Source: Pelobates cultripes (lineage: Eukaryota > Chordata > Amphibia > Anura > Pelobatidae). Taken from it: DNA of 64,000 nt. The notes beneath the pieces were generated by a model. That model ran no database searches and was not told the DNA's origin. It saw only the letters and a list, made by a program, of their open reading frames with translations. Positions 33,471 to 43,334 of the stretch are shown here, in pieces (within the stretch, counting starts at the first letter, position 1; every line of letters starts with the position of its first letter). Both the position numbers and the translations under genes were made by a program. Where the stretch lies: contig OW240921.1 in assembly GCA_933207985.1 (NCBI GenBank), forward strand, positions 110,744,783-110,808,782, read 5' to 3'.

Positions 33471-35538
33471 AGGACACGCCCTCCGGGCGGGTAGGACCAG
33501 GCCTGGCAGGAAAACGAGAATGGAAAGAGCGCACAAGACGGGGAGCATGAACAGCATCAGCCGAAATCCAACTGTGCTCCTCAGGCCCATAACCCTTCCA
33601 ATGTACCAAGTACTGAAGTCGACCCCTAAGGAAACGAGAGTCAAGAACAGCAGACACTTCGAACTCCTCATGACCCTCCACTGAGATAGGAGGGGGAGGA
33701 GGAGTATGCCGGGTATAGCGGTTGCGTACGTAAGGTTTCAACAATGAGGTGTGAAAGACATTAGGAATACGTAGATTCTTAGGCAGGCCTAAGGCATAAG
33801 AAACAGGATTAACCTTATGTATAATACGATAAGGTCCAATGAAGCGGGGAGCCAATTTCATAGAAGGCACCCGGAGACGAATATTCCGCGTGGAAAGCAA
33901 AACCCTGTCCCCCACAACATAGGACGGAGCTGCTCTGCGATGCTTGTCAGCCTGAGCCTTCTGGCGAGTAGCAGAGTCCACCAAAGAACGCTGAACCTGC
34001 TCCCAAGTATTACGCAAACCAGCCAAATGCTCATCCAGAACTGGCATGCCCTGTGAGGAGAATGCAGCCGGAAGAACAACGGGATGCAGGCCATAGACAA
34101 CGTAAAAAGGGCTCTTGCCGGAAGAATCATGAGTGGCGTTATTCCGAGCAAATTCAGCCCAAGGAAGCAGGTCAGACCAATTGTCCTGATGGTGAGACAC
34201 AAAACAACGGAGGTACTGCTCCAGAGACTGGTTGGCACGTTCAGCAGCCCCATTAGACTGGGGATGATAAGCGGAAGAAAATGAGAGAGAAATACCCATT
34301 TCTGAACAAAAGGCTCTCCAGAACCTGGAAATAAATTGGCTACCCCTATCGGATACAATAGATACGGGAATACCATGTAACCGAAATACTTCTCTAGCGA
34401 AGATATGAGCCAGTTCCTTGGATGTGGGCAACTTGTGAAGAGACACGAAGTGAGCCATCTTGGAAAACCGATCCACTATCATCAGGATTACTGTGTTACC
34501 ATTTGAAGGGGGTAATTCAACAATAAAATCCATGGACAGGTTAGACCAAGGTCTCTCGGGAACGGGTAACGGATGCAACAGCCCACAAGGAACTCTACGG
34601 GAGGATTTCATACAGGCACAAGTAGTACAAGCACTTATATAGTCAGTGACATCCTTTCGTAAGGAATCCCACCAAAAATACCGAGAAACAGCTGACACCG
34701 TTTTGGAAATACCAGGATGTCCAGCAGTCTTAGTATCATGATATAATGACATAATATCCCGTCTCTCAGGAACATCAACGAACAGTTTATCATTAGGCCT
34801 CTCGCTAGGTGCCATGCTTTGTTTCGCTTGTATGGCCTGCAAGAGGGACGAGGAAATAGACAAAATAGTAGTAGCTATTATCCTGTCTGGGGGAATGACA
34901 GGAGTAACATCAATCTCCTGTTTGTCAGTAGTTTCGAACTGTCTGGACAGAGCGTCTGCTTTAGTGTTGCGATCACCTGGCCTATAGGTGATAATATAAT
35001 TAAAATGAGATAAAAACAGTGACCACCTAGCCTGCCTGGAAGACAATCTTTTAGCTTCGCTAAGGTAGGATAGGTTCTTGTGATCCGTAAAAATGAGGAT
35101 AGGATCCTTAATTCCTTCTAACAAATGTCTCCACTCTTTAAGTGCTAAAATAATAGCAAGGAGTTCGCGATTACCCACATCATAATTTTTCTCTGCTTTG
35201 GACATTTGTTTAGAAAAGAAGCCGCATGGATGCAATGGCTTTTCAGGCGACTCTCTTTGGGATAAGACAGCACCTACCCCAATATCCGAAGCATCAACTT
35301 CAAGAATATAGGGCAGTGAGGGGACAGGATGCTGTAAAATAGGTGCAGAGGCGAACGTAGTTTTAAGAAATTCAAAAGCCTGAAGTGCCTCGGTAGACCA
35401 AACACGAGTATTGCCATCCTTTTTAGTCATACGGGTAATAGGTGCTACAATGGACGAGAAACCTTTGATAAAACGTCTATAATAATTGGAGAACCCAAGA
35501 AAACGCTGAATAGCTTTAGACCTTGCGGTATTGGCCAT
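33458..35538 (-). pseudogene. pol: Gypsy pol: RT thumb, RNase H, integrase, chromodomain
   Basis: A frame of 799 codons begins with the RT end (FLGFSNYYRRFIKGFS). RNase H has D82 in LEVDAS, E125 in RELLAI and D152 in FTDHKNL. The integrase zinc module has H267, H274, C304 and C307. The catalytic core has D337 (SMDFIVELP), D397 (VSDRGSQF) and E433, a D,D-35-E spacing. The C-terminus carries a chromodomain, with FEVSAVLDSRF and LVHWKGYGPEEHSWI. This stretch is undamaged, but it is cut off from the RT start by the frameshift at 35,518. Without a stop before the LTR, the frame runs on to 33,139 into the 3' LTR. Chromodomains in chromoviruses are thought to guide integration to marked chromatin. 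Confidence 0.93.
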
Positions 35539-36039
35539 TCTATTACAGCAGCAAGCTTCTGGGGATCCATACGAAAACCTTTAGCGGAAATCAAATACCC
35601 CAAAAACTGGACTTCGGGTTGGTCAAACAGACATTTTTCTAGCTTGCAATAAAGACCATTAGCAAGAAGGGTCTTCAAAACTGTCGTAACATGTCTGTGG
35701 TGAGTGTGTATGTCTGTAGAATATATTAAAATGTCGTCCAAGTACACGATAACAAATGTGTGAATAAAATCTCTTAAGACATCATTAATAAATTCTTGGA
35801 ATACTGCTGGGGCATTGCAAAGCCCAAATGGCATAACAGTATATTCGTAATGACCGGATCTAGTGTTGAATGCAGTCTTCCATTCGTGATTTTCCTTTAT
35901 ACGTATCAAATTGTATGCACTCCTAAGGTCTAATTTAGTGAACACAGTGGCATGTTTCAGCCTGTCAAATAATTCTGTAATTAAAGGTATAGGGTATGCA
36001 TTTTTGATAGTGATTTTGTTTAGACCTCTATAATTTATA
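35518..36039 (-). pseudogene. pol: Gypsy pol: RT core
   Basis: Resumes at NYRGLNKITIKNAYPIPLI right at the edge of the nested element. FTKLDLRSAYNLIRI carries the first catalytic Asp, followed by MPFGLCNAPAVFQEFIND and FVIVYLDDILIYS with the YLDD active site. The frame is lost near 35,518 after EWPIPQGLK, where one base is missing relative to the continuing frame. The upstream part of the 225-codon frame (to 36,122) is LTR sequence of the insertion. Confidence 0.92.
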
Positions 36040-36563
36040 TGTAACGGATCACCTGGCACCCCGACTGGGTACCTCCGTTGAAAGATGCTCCTAGCGCTTC
36101 CAGAGGACTCCAAGCACTCCACCAGACACCATAAGCACCGCAGGCTGCAGCTATCTCCCTTCAGAACGAAGCAGGAACAAGCTCTTACAAGAGCTCAGTG
36201 ATTATAGCAAGGGAATATGCCTAGCATAGCAATCCCTTGTAGCAGATTCCCCCAATAAGAGACAGGACTCAAGTTGAGGGTAAAAATAGAACTCTCTGGC
36301 TGCTAGCTTGCAGCCCTTTTTATTAGGTGCTCCCATGAAGGGGAGGGACACACACAGTAACGTACATTAACCAATCACACAATAGTTACATCCCACACAT
36401 AGCCCTCCCCTCTACCTGTAAACTAATTATCTGTACACACAGGGAAATACAATTATCATAGGTAGGAAAAATAAACAGTTTAACCTGCAGGGCCATAGTC
36501 CAAAGGCAAGAGGCGGGCAAGCAGCCCCCTCCAAGGACACGTGGCGAGGTCGGTTTTGCCACA
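36040..36563 (-). repeat. Nested element 3' LTR
   Basis: 524 bp. In sense it has CACCTAATAAAAAGG (TATA- or AATAAA-like) about 45 nt upstream of a CTGTCTCTTATTGGGGG element, which is also seen in the LTR-like block at 3.3-4.5 kb. It ends CGTTACA. Confidence 0.95.
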
Positions 36564-38162
36564 CTTCTCCCCTTTGCCCCCCAGACTAACAGGGTATCTG
36601 ACCTCCTGCCGGTCAGTGCCCTGGTTAGTCCAGCAACCCACCCACGAAGCACAAACAGCAGTACAGCCCACCCACAATAAATGTTTACTCCACCTGGATA
36701 AAGTAGCAACTTGTCCATGTCCAGGTGCCTCACCACGGCTGTGTGGGGAGCTGGTAGACTGCCTTGGTGGGTTGCTGAGTGGGCAGAGACCAGCGGTACT
36801 CTGCCCTGGTGCCAGTGCTACCACCGAAGTAGCCTGATTGGAGCCTGGTTGTGGGAGGGGGAGACCGACCGTCTCCCCTCTGGGTACACAGCTCTGGGGC
36901 TGGGGAACAGGACCGACCGTCTCTACCCCTTGGGCTGTAAGCGCAGAGACTACGGTCCCATCTGCACAGTTGCGGGGCTCAACATCTCCCCTTGGTGGGT
37001 TAGGCTGCCGCTGGAGAGAGGGTGTAACAAGCTCCTCTCTCTGGACTGTCAACTGCCGCTGGGGAGAGGGGTTAACAGGCTCCTCTCCCTGACACTCTCT
37101 CTGCTGGTGGAGAGGCGGACCAGCTGTCTCCCCTTTCATTATTTTGTCCTGCTGCTGGGGTGTGAGACTGACGGTCTCTGCTCCCTGCAGGACACACTGC
37201 CGCTGGGGAGGAAGGACGACACCTTCAGCTCCCTGGGGTACACACTGCCGCTGGGGAGGAAGGACGACACCTTCGGCTCCCTGGGTTACACACTGCTGCT
37301 GGGGAGGACGGACGACACCATCAGCTCCCTGGGGTACGCACTGCCGCTGGGGAGGAAGGACGGCACCTTCCGCTGGGGCAGCCTGTAGAAAGTCAGGCTC
37401 AGGGGAAGGAAACAAGGGAGGACAGAGGCCAGCGGCGCTCTGCCCAGTTGCCAGCTCTTCTGCTGGGGGGTCAGGGAACAAAGGAGTTGGCTGGGGAGGA
37501 GAAATATCACTTACCTCCCCCTGGTACTCCGGCTGCTGCTGGGGGGGGAGGTCGATGCTCTCCACTTTCTGTAACTCCAGCTCTAGTTGGGGATCTGGGC
37601 CGGTTGCCCAGCATCCCTGTAGGGCCGGTGGAGAGATCTCGGTCCCATCTCCACCTGCCTGCAGGGGGTCCTCCCAGGACCAGTCTATGAGGTCCTCTAC
37701 CTCGGGTACCTCTGGTTGCTGTTGGGGAGGGAGACCGGTTGTCTCTTCCTCCAATAACACATTCTGCCGCTGGGGAGTGAGACCGACTGTCTCCCCTCCC
37801 TGTAAAACATACTGCCGCTGGGGATCTGGGCCAGGTGCCCAGCATCCCTGTAGGGCCGGTAGAGAGACCTCGGTCCCATCTCCACCGGCCACCTCGGTTT
37901 CTTCCTCGTCCCACTCTACCTGTGGCTGGAGTTTCTCCCAACATGCCCACTGGCCTTCCCTCAACGCCCTGTGTTGTAGGTTCCGGGTCACCATGTCCCA
38001 CACGAACCGCACGTATTTCTCCTCTGGATTGGGTCCGTAAAACTTCAGATGCAACCCTACCATCGTGCCAAACTCTAGTACGGAGTAGCTATACGCCATG
38101 CTTGCTGTAGCCACTGCTGGTTCCATTATGTTGCTGAAGATAAGGACGCTGCACAACTCCAC
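36480..38162 (-). CDS. Repeat-rich protein of the pol-less LTR element (560 codons)
   Basis: A single open frame starts 66 nt inside the 5' LTR and stops inside the 3' LTR. The N-terminus (about 1-95) is non-repetitive: EFGTMVGLHLKFYGPNPEEK, FVWDMVTRNLQHRALREGQW and EKLQPQVEWDEEE. This part could be a small folded domain. AGGDGTEVSLPALQGCW then appears and recurs later with small changes. The middle is built of 16-residue units such as PQRQYVLQGGETVGLT, rich in Gln, Pro, Gly and Glu. The end is Ser/Pro/Cys-rich. There is no zinc knuckle and no enzyme motif. An alternative ATG lies at MAYSYSVLEF, 22 codons in. It sits where gag would be, so a packaging or RNA-binding role is possible but unproven. 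It is homologous to the frame at 4.5-5.8 kb. The long plus-strand frames over it are artefacts of the repeat. Confidence 0.7.
   Translation of the reverse strand: MELCSVLIFSNIMEPAVATASMAYSYSVLEFGTMVGLHLKFYGPNPEEKYVRFVWDMVTRNLQHRALREGQWACWEKLQPQVEWDEEETEVAGGDGTEVSLPALQGCWAPGPDPQRQYVLQGGETVGLTPQRQNVLLEEETTGLPPQQQPEVPEVEDLIDWSWEDPLQAGGDGTEISPPALQGCWATGPDPQLELELQKVESIDLPPQQQPEYQGEVSDISPPQPTPLFPDPPAEELATGQSAAGLCPPLFPSPEPDFLQAAPAEGAVLPPQRQCVPQGADGVVRPPQQQCVTQGAEGVVLPPQRQCVPQGAEGVVLPPQRQCVLQGAETVSLTPQQQDKIMKGETAGPPLHQQRECQGEEPVNPSPQRQLTVQREELVTPSLQRQPNPPRGDVEPRNCADGTVVSALTAQGVETVGPVPQPQSCVPRGETVGLPLPQPGSNQATSVVALAPGQSTAGLCPLSNPPRQSTSSPHSRGEAPGHGQVATLSRWSKHLLWVGCTAVCASWVGCWTNQGTDRQEVRYPVSLGGKGEKCGKTDLATCPWRGLLARLLPLDYGPAG
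36564..36582 (-). other. Polypurine tract of nested element
   Basis: The minus strand reads GGGGGGCAAAGGGGAGAAG directly before TGTGGC, the start of the 3' LTR. Confidence 0.85.
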
Positions 38163-38208
38163 ACGTTACCAGTGTCTCCGAGCTGCTTCTCCTCGCACTA
38201 GGATGCCA

Positions 38209-38226
38209 TCCCGCCGCTTGCCACCA
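38209..38226 (-). other. Candidate tRNA primer-binding site of nested element
   Basis: One base after the 5' LTR, the minus strand reads TGGTGGCAAGCGGCGGGA. It starts with the TGG that pairs with tRNA CCA ends, and its complement has the layout of a tRNA acceptor and T-arm. I could not assign the tRNA. Confidence 0.55.
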
Positions 38227-38227
38227 A

Positions 38228-38751
38228 TGTAACGGATCACCTGGCACCCCGACTGGGTACCTCCGTTGAAAGATGCTCCTAGCGCTTCCAGAGGACTCCA
38301 AGCACTCCACCAGACACCATAAGCACCGCAGGCTGCAGCTATCTCCCTTCAGAACGAAGCAGGAACAAGCTCTTACAAGAGCTCAGTGATTATAGCAAGG
38401 GAATATGCCTAGCATAGCAATCCCTTGTAGCAGATTCCCCCAATAAGAGACAGGACTCAAGTTGAGGGTAAAAATAGAACTCTCTGGCTGCTAGCTTGCA
38501 GCCCTTTTTATTAGGTGCTCCCATGAAGGGGAGGGACACACACAGTAACGTACATTAACCAATCACACAATAGTTACATCCCACACATAGCCCTCCCCTC
38601 TACCTGTAAACTAATTATCTGTACACACAGGGAAATACAATTATCATAGGTAGGGAAAATAAACAGTTTAACCTGCAGGGCCATAGTCCAAAGGCAAGAG
38701 GCGGGCAAGCAGCCCCCTCCAAGGACACGTGGAGAGGTCGGTTTTGCCACA
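38228..38751 (-). repeat. Nested element 5' LTR
   Basis: Nearly identical to 36,040-36,563; the visible differences are at about 38,653 and 38,733. The near identity indicates very recent insertion. Confidence 0.95.
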
Positions 38752-39328
38752 CTATACACGGTCTTAAATCACCTTCTTTCTTCGATACAAAGAAGAACCC
38801 TGCTCCAGCTGGAGAAGAGGATCTTCTAATAAACCCCTTTTCTAGTGATTCCTTAATATACTCCTCCATGACACGGTTTTCTTGAACCGATAAGGGGTAC
38901 ACCCTGCCCTTTGGAGGTATAGTGCCAGGCAACAAGTCAATAGCACAATCATAGGGTCTGTGAGGCGGTAATTTATCAGCCTCCCTTTTATCGAAAACAG
39001 TCTTTAGAGATAAATACTGAGGGGGTATAGCCGTAGACAAAGGAGGACTGGTAGGTACCTTAATAGAATTCAAAGGTGTGACTTCAATCGTACAAGACTC
39101 GTGGCAGGCCTCACTCCATGATTTTATTTGCCCTGTCTCCCAGTCAAAAATGGGATTGTGAGCACGTAACCATGGATACCCTAATACTAACTGTGAAGAG
39201 GGAGAGGTGATGACCTGGAATCGAATGGTTTCATAGTGTAAAACCCCTGTGTACATGTGTAATGGTACAGTCTCATGAGTAACAACTGGAGAACTTAATG
39301 GTCTACCATCTATGGCCTCAACGGCCAA
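38752..39328 (-). pseudogene. pol: Gypsy pol: protease C-part and RT N-part
   Basis: Open from 39,328. LVLGYPWLRAHNP is the protease flap-to-end region typical of sushi-like pol. Then comes KLPPHRPYDCAIDLLPG, and the first RT block PAGAGFFFVSKKEGDLRPCI. The coding sense is cut at DLRPCI by the nested LTR element; the frame beyond belongs to the inserted LTR. RT resumes at 36,039. Confidence 0.9.
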
Positions 39329-39528
39329 GGGTATCTCCTTCTCTCTGATGGGAATGCCCCAGAGTCAACCAGAGCATATATGTTGTCAACTATACAAATC
39401 TCTCCCATATATAAAGAAACCGGGAGAAGCAAGCGGTTAGGAGGCAATTTAGGAGACTTAGATATCACACCCAAGGCCAGTCCCCTATAAGGTCTTAGGT
39501 GCGAGAGTTTTCCGGGAGTAAAGGACAT
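39310..39528 (-). pseudogene. Gypsy protease N-terminal part, frameshifted
   Basis: In the -1 frame relative to gag, residues PPNRLLLPVSLYMGEICIVD lead to NIYALVDSGA, with the aspartic protease active site DSG. Directly after DSGA the frame changes, and part of the expected region before IPLAVEA appears to be missing, so a small deletion destroyed the protease. The next pol segment continues in another frame. Confidence 0.75.
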
Positions 39529-40406
39529 TCCTTTATCATATGGTCTCTCCTACCACAGTATAGGCAGAGTCCCTCCCTTCTCCTATGTAATTTCTCAGTA
39601 TCAGAGAGTTTGGCAACCCCTAATTGCATAGGTTCCTCCTCAGATATTTTAACACTCTCTGGTATATTAACTCTGGGGTTAATAAGTGTAACAAAACGTC
39701 TATTCCTGTTCTTGGTATAGAGCCTGTCACGAATTCTATTATCTATATCAATGAGGTAATCAATAAGGTCCTCTAAGGCAATAGGAAGCTCCTTAGCTGC
39801 TACCTCATCCAATATCGTATCTGATAAACCTTCCATGAAGGCAGTAGTTAACCCATTGTTGGTCCAATCTACCTGCGAAGCAAGAGTGCGAAACTTAATA
39901 GCATAATCAGCCACAGACCTAGAACCCTGTTTAATTCTCATTAATGCTCTCGCGGCATTCTTTGACCTTTTCATTGTGTCAAAAGTTCTACGAAAAGCCG
40001 TAAGAAAACTGTTGAAATCATGTACCATAGGTCCATTAGCTTCCCAAATAGGATTTGCCCACTCAAGTGCTTTATCGGTAAGTTGGTGCATAAAGAACCC
40101 AACCTTAGACCTCTCTGTGGGAAATGAACGTGGATACATTTCAAAGTGGAATTCAGTTTGATTAATAAACCCTCTGCAAGTCTTAGAGTCCCCTCCATAC
40201 CTAGGAGGAGGTGTTAAATGGGCCGAAGTATTAGGCAAAGTAGATACTTCAGGGAGAAGGGGCGTAGGAGGGTTAGGTGTGGTTGCTGGAACGGTTCTAG
40301 CTAGGAGCGTCTGGAGAGCCTGGGCTATCTGATCCATACGGTGATCCTGCTCTACAAATCTTGCCTCATGGGACGCCATCTGTTGAGCTAAATCTGCGGG
40401 GTCCAT
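39495..40406 (-). CDS. gag: Gypsy gag, intact
   Basis: A frame of 303 codons starts 13 nt inside the 5' LTR end with MDPADLAQQMASHEARF. A capsid-type region (residues about 70-150) has PPRYGGDSKTCRGFI, FHFEMYPRSF and HQLTDKALEWANPIWE, as in sushi/Mart-related gag. Near the C-terminus is one zinc knuckle, CLYCGRRDHMIKEC (CX2CX4HX4C), which binds nucleic acid. It forms the particle that packages the RNA. It ends ENSRT and overlaps the protease frame, which is -1 relative to it, by 34 nt. No break is seen, so this gene could still yield protein. Confidence 0.92.
   Translation of the reverse strand: MDPADLAQQMASHEARFVEQDHRMDQIAQALQTLLARTVPATTPNPPTPLLPEVSTLPNTSAHLTPPPRYGGDSKTCRGFINQTEFHFEMYPRSFPTERSKVGFFMHQLTDKALEWANPIWEANGPMVHDFNSFLTAFRRTFDTMKRSKNAARALMRIKQGSRSVADYAIKFRTLASQVDWTNNGLTTAFMEGLSDTILDEVAAKELPIALEDLIDYLIDIDNRIRDRLYTKNRNRRFVTLINPRVNIPESVKISEEEPMQLGVAKLSDTEKLHRRREGLCLYCGRRDHMIKECPLLPENSRT
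39507..39513 (-). promoter_or_regulatory. Candidate -1 frameshift site between gag and pro
   Basis: The minus strand reads GGAAAAC within the gag/pro overlap, phased G GAA AAC in gag. It resembles the GGGAAAC slippery heptamer used by sushi-derived PEG10-type genes but has A as its third base, which should weaken slippage. No downstream pseudoknot was worked out. Confidence 0.4.
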
Positions 40407-40407
40407 G

Positions 40408-40417
40408 GCCCTATCGT
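40408..40417 (-). other. Candidate self-priming primer-binding site
   Basis: The minus strand reads ACGATAGGGC two bases inside the 5' LTR. It is exactly complementary to GCCCTATCGT at the predicted 5' end of the RNA (40,746-40,737). No usual TGG-type tRNA site is present here. Tf1 and some sushi-like elements prime reverse transcription by folding the RNA 5' end onto such a site. Confidence 0.65.
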
Positions 40418-40419
40418 AA

Positions 40420-41068
40420 TGTAACGAGAATATACCCCTACACGCAGGATCCAGCTAAACAGAAGCCAATACAGAGGAGAGATACGTCTACCGGACCTTA
40501 GAATGGCCGGACTCGACGTATATGAGAGGAGACAGAGCCAGGAACAAACCGAGGTCAAGGGCACAGAGAGACAGCGTAAACTAGGACAAGCCGGGGTCTG
40601 GTACACGGAAAACAGCAAGCCGGCAAACAGTACAGATAAGGATAAAGCGAAAACGAAGTCAGAATACAAAGCCAAAGTCAATACGAGAAAACACAACTGA
40701 ACACCACAAGCGCTAAAGGGAACTGAAACAGAAACCACGATAGGGCAACGAGCTAAGGGAAAAAGGTAAGTTTAAATAGCTTTTAAACGAAAGTGATTGG
40801 CTCCTGTCACTTCCACACCCCCAAAAGGTAATTGTATAGGGAGTGTGGTATGACAGGAGCCAATGGGAGCCTTTTGGCAATTAGGCTCCCACTGTCTCTT
40901 TAAGAGCGCGCCCGAGACTCGCGGCGCGCTCTTAGTTTCAGGCGGGACACGTGACCGCTTCACGCGGTCACTGCCCGCCTTCCATCTAAAGCAGTCGGAT
41001 GAGCCGCGCGCGGCTCGTGCAGCCGCAGGACCGCGCCTGGCTTGAAGGTTAAGGTAAGTAACGCTACA
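40420..41068 (-). repeat. Gypsy 5' LTR (sense is minus)
   Basis: 649 bp. It lacks 22 bp present near the outer end of the other LTR, next to GGTTAAGGTAAG. A single base differs near 40,669 compared with 33,036. The adjoining GGATG is the target duplication. Confidence 0.95.
40746..40800 (-). promoter_or_regulatory. Predicted LTR promoter (CCAAT, TATA-like, start site)
   Basis: On the minus strand: CCAAT at 40,800-40,796, TATTTAAA at 40,778-40,771, then GCCCTATCGT beginning at 40,746, 32 nt from the first base of the TATA-like box. That spacing is right for an RNA start at or just before GCCC. The same arrangement is in the other LTR (33,167, 33,145, 33,113). Confidence 0.65.
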
Positions 41069-41073
41069 GGATG

Positions 41074-43334
41074 TCAGACTCCAGGACCCCAAATTGTGGT
41101 TCTTGAGAAGTAAGTGTCTGTGGGATGTACCTAGCACATTATGTGAGCACCATGGGAGTTCTGGGATTGGCAGAGAGGTTTTGGTCATGTCATAGAGCCA
41201 GAAACATTGTATCCGAGCTACGCTGGTCAGCAAGCTGAGGCTCTCAATCTTAGCTCAGCTGATGCTCTTAGCCAATAAGCTAGCCCTGACTGCAAGGAGG
41301 GGAGCTATACATGGTCAACCCTAGATAAGAACTCAACGCATCTAAACCGGTTTGTATAGTTACAATGGGGGTACCATAACAACTATAGCAAGCTTAATTT
41401 TTTTAATTAGTTTTACATTTTCCTTTTAGCTTTGTAATCTTTTTCGTTTATGTATGATCAAAATAATACTGAAATCCATACAGTATTAAATCCTGTCATA
41501 CCCATCTTATAATTAGAATTATAAGAATTTTTTAATTCTCGTTCGTCCTGATTTCAGGAAAGGATAAGTTCAGATTAATATTAAGAATACATTGTTGTCA
41601 CTGATGTATTGTGCATCCGTTGCTAGGCAATTGACTTGCGAAGCGTAGGCAAACAGTACTCGAATGGCTCAATGGGGAAGTCATGCTTCCTCAAATGATA
41701 TCAGAGGGAAAGTGTGGTTAACTTTGGTTTTGGAGTTAACTAAAAATGAGCACAGGTCTTTTTGAAAAGTAGTTTGCAGGGACACCCTCTTAGTACCATA
41801 ACCACTACAATAAGCTGTACCAGTTATGCCTCTTGGAGTGTCCCATTAATACTACTCTTTTAGTATCTACTCTAAAACATAAACTAAAATGTCAGTGGAC
41901 TCCCATGGTAGCAATCATGGTAACGAAACAATTATACGGCAAAACAATTCAGTTTAGCAAAACCAATTTCCCGTAAAATAGAAAAAATTTCAGGATGCCC
42001 GAACATCAGCCATATGGAAGTTTGGCTCAGGATTTCAGTACCGAAAACCTGCTTCCGAAATAAATCTGATGAACCAAGATGATGCGAAAATGTTGATGTA
42101 TATGTTTTGCCATGCACTGGTAGAAGCATTTTTGGCTCACAGGTCAAGTGAGAAAATGTAATCAACTACTGTTCCTCCTTTTTATACCTTTATTGGTAAT
42201 TTCTCACTTGATCTATGAATAACCAGAACTCCCACGATGCTCAACCAGACATAAGCCAGGCTCCGCTATAAGGCACAGACCCGTATCAAAGGAAAGCAAT
42301 ATTAATTATAAAAAAAACAATGTATGTATTTTTCAGAGCACCCACTGCAGAATTAAACCAGGGAATTCCCACTGCTGAGCGAAGCTTCATTCAAAAGTTA
42401 TTACACCCCAAAAAAAATAAATAAAGTACTTTGAGAGATCCTGGGTACAGTACGGTTCTCAACCTTCCCATTTTTATGATTCATCGCGCACCAGTGAGAT
42501 TTTCTTTCTTTGATTCAGAGGGAAAAGTTCTACATTATATAGATCCTTAGATTTAATTAGACATTTTATTAAATTCTAAATGACAATATCGCCGTATTAC
42601 AGCACATACATAAACAATGTATCTTCCAGGACAGAACTATGTATTTTGCAATGTAGTTTTATTAAATTAGCCTGTGTAAAATCTCATAAAATGTCTGACA
42701 GTCTCTCTTAGTAGAACAAGCTATAGTGTAGGTCATTGACAGATCGATCGTCCTCACCTCCGCTTTCTGATTAATATGGACACTAGAATACCAAGATGCT
42801 TATTATTTCACAGACAACGTATACATGATTTGACCCTATGCACAATAGCAAACAGTGTGTAAGACATGCTCATTCAAGACCAGACAGGGCTTAATAGTCT
42901 GTCATATAGACTAATGCCAGCTAAGAAGCATTGCACACGTTTTGTTCTGCTCAATTTCTTCCATTACAGAAAAAATATCCATGACTACATAGACTATTTC
43001 CATTCCTGAAGGGAAAATGTATCCAAAATGCCAAATAGGTTTCGATGTATAGAAGAGGTAATAACTCTAAATTGAAATTTGGCTTTGTCAGTGTTGTTCG
43101 CTTTGTATGTCTATCAAGGATGGGTTCAACATCTGGACATAAATTGGTAAGCCCCCCCTCCAAAAAAAAGCAAAGAATGTGTGAGACATGCAACGTTAGG
43201 GAGAATGTCTTTATTGTTGATGACACAGATAGCACATTGTTTTGGGTATGTCTGCACGTCAACCCATTGCCCTTTATGCATTATTATTGGAATGTTAATT
43301 ATTATATTATTAATTTTAATAATAGTTATTAAAT
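41074..43334. other. Unassigned DNA
   Basis: No gene is recognised. The text around 41,240-41,370 and 41,762-41,862 (GGGACACCCTCTTAGTACCATAACCACTAC in pieces) resembles worn T2-type MITEs without clear ends. Confidence 0.4.
42136..42224. mobile_element. Short palindromic MITE (about 90 bp)
   Basis: GCTCACAGGTCAAGTGAGAAA is inverted against TTTCTCACTTGATCTATGAAT, with CTGTTCCTCCTTTTTATACC between. It is the same family as 46,691-46,863 and the half copy at 30,072. Confidence 0.65.

Larger units (their letters stand above)
36040..38751 (-). mobile_element. Young pol-less LTR retroelement nested in gypsy pol
   Basis: It is 2,712 bp with two 524-bp LTRs that differ at only about two bases. On the minus strand the LTRs run TGTGGC...TTACA. 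The insertion lies between the codons for DLRPCI and NYRGLN of the host pol, with TATA duplicated at both sides; a fifth base is mismatched or belongs to the LTR. A primer-binding candidate follows the 5' LTR and a polypurine tract precedes the 3' LTR. The 1.66-kb interior has one long frame and no protease, RT, RNase H or integrase, so an autonomous partner must mobilise it. Confidence 0.93.
32787..41068 (-). mobile_element. Ty3/gypsy chromovirus (sushi-like), complete but interrupted
   Basis: The 8.28-kb interval is flanked by the 5-bp duplication GGATG (32,782-32,786 and 41,069-41,073). LTRs of 671 and 649 bp begin TGTAAC and end CTACA on the plus strand, and differ visibly only by a 22-bp deletion and a few bases, so the insertion is recent. 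On the minus strand lie gag, protease, RT, RNase H, integrase and a chromodomain, in the order of chromoviruses. Removing the nested 2.7-kb element leaves about 5.6 kb. Frameshifts in protease and RT make it defective. The primer-binding layout fits self-priming. Confidence 0.95.

Noticed and set aside
36711..38040. Plus-strand frames of 225 and 298 codons (CCWGGRTTPSAPW type)
   Set aside because: Antisense reading of the repeat region of the 560-codon minus-strand frame. Openness follows from the 48-bp periodicity.
36040..38751. Interpretation of the duplicated 524-bp segment as an assembly duplication
   Set aside because: PPT, PBS, TG/CA ends and precise interruption of pol with TATA on both sides indicate a genuine LTR insertion. 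Long reads would still be a useful check.
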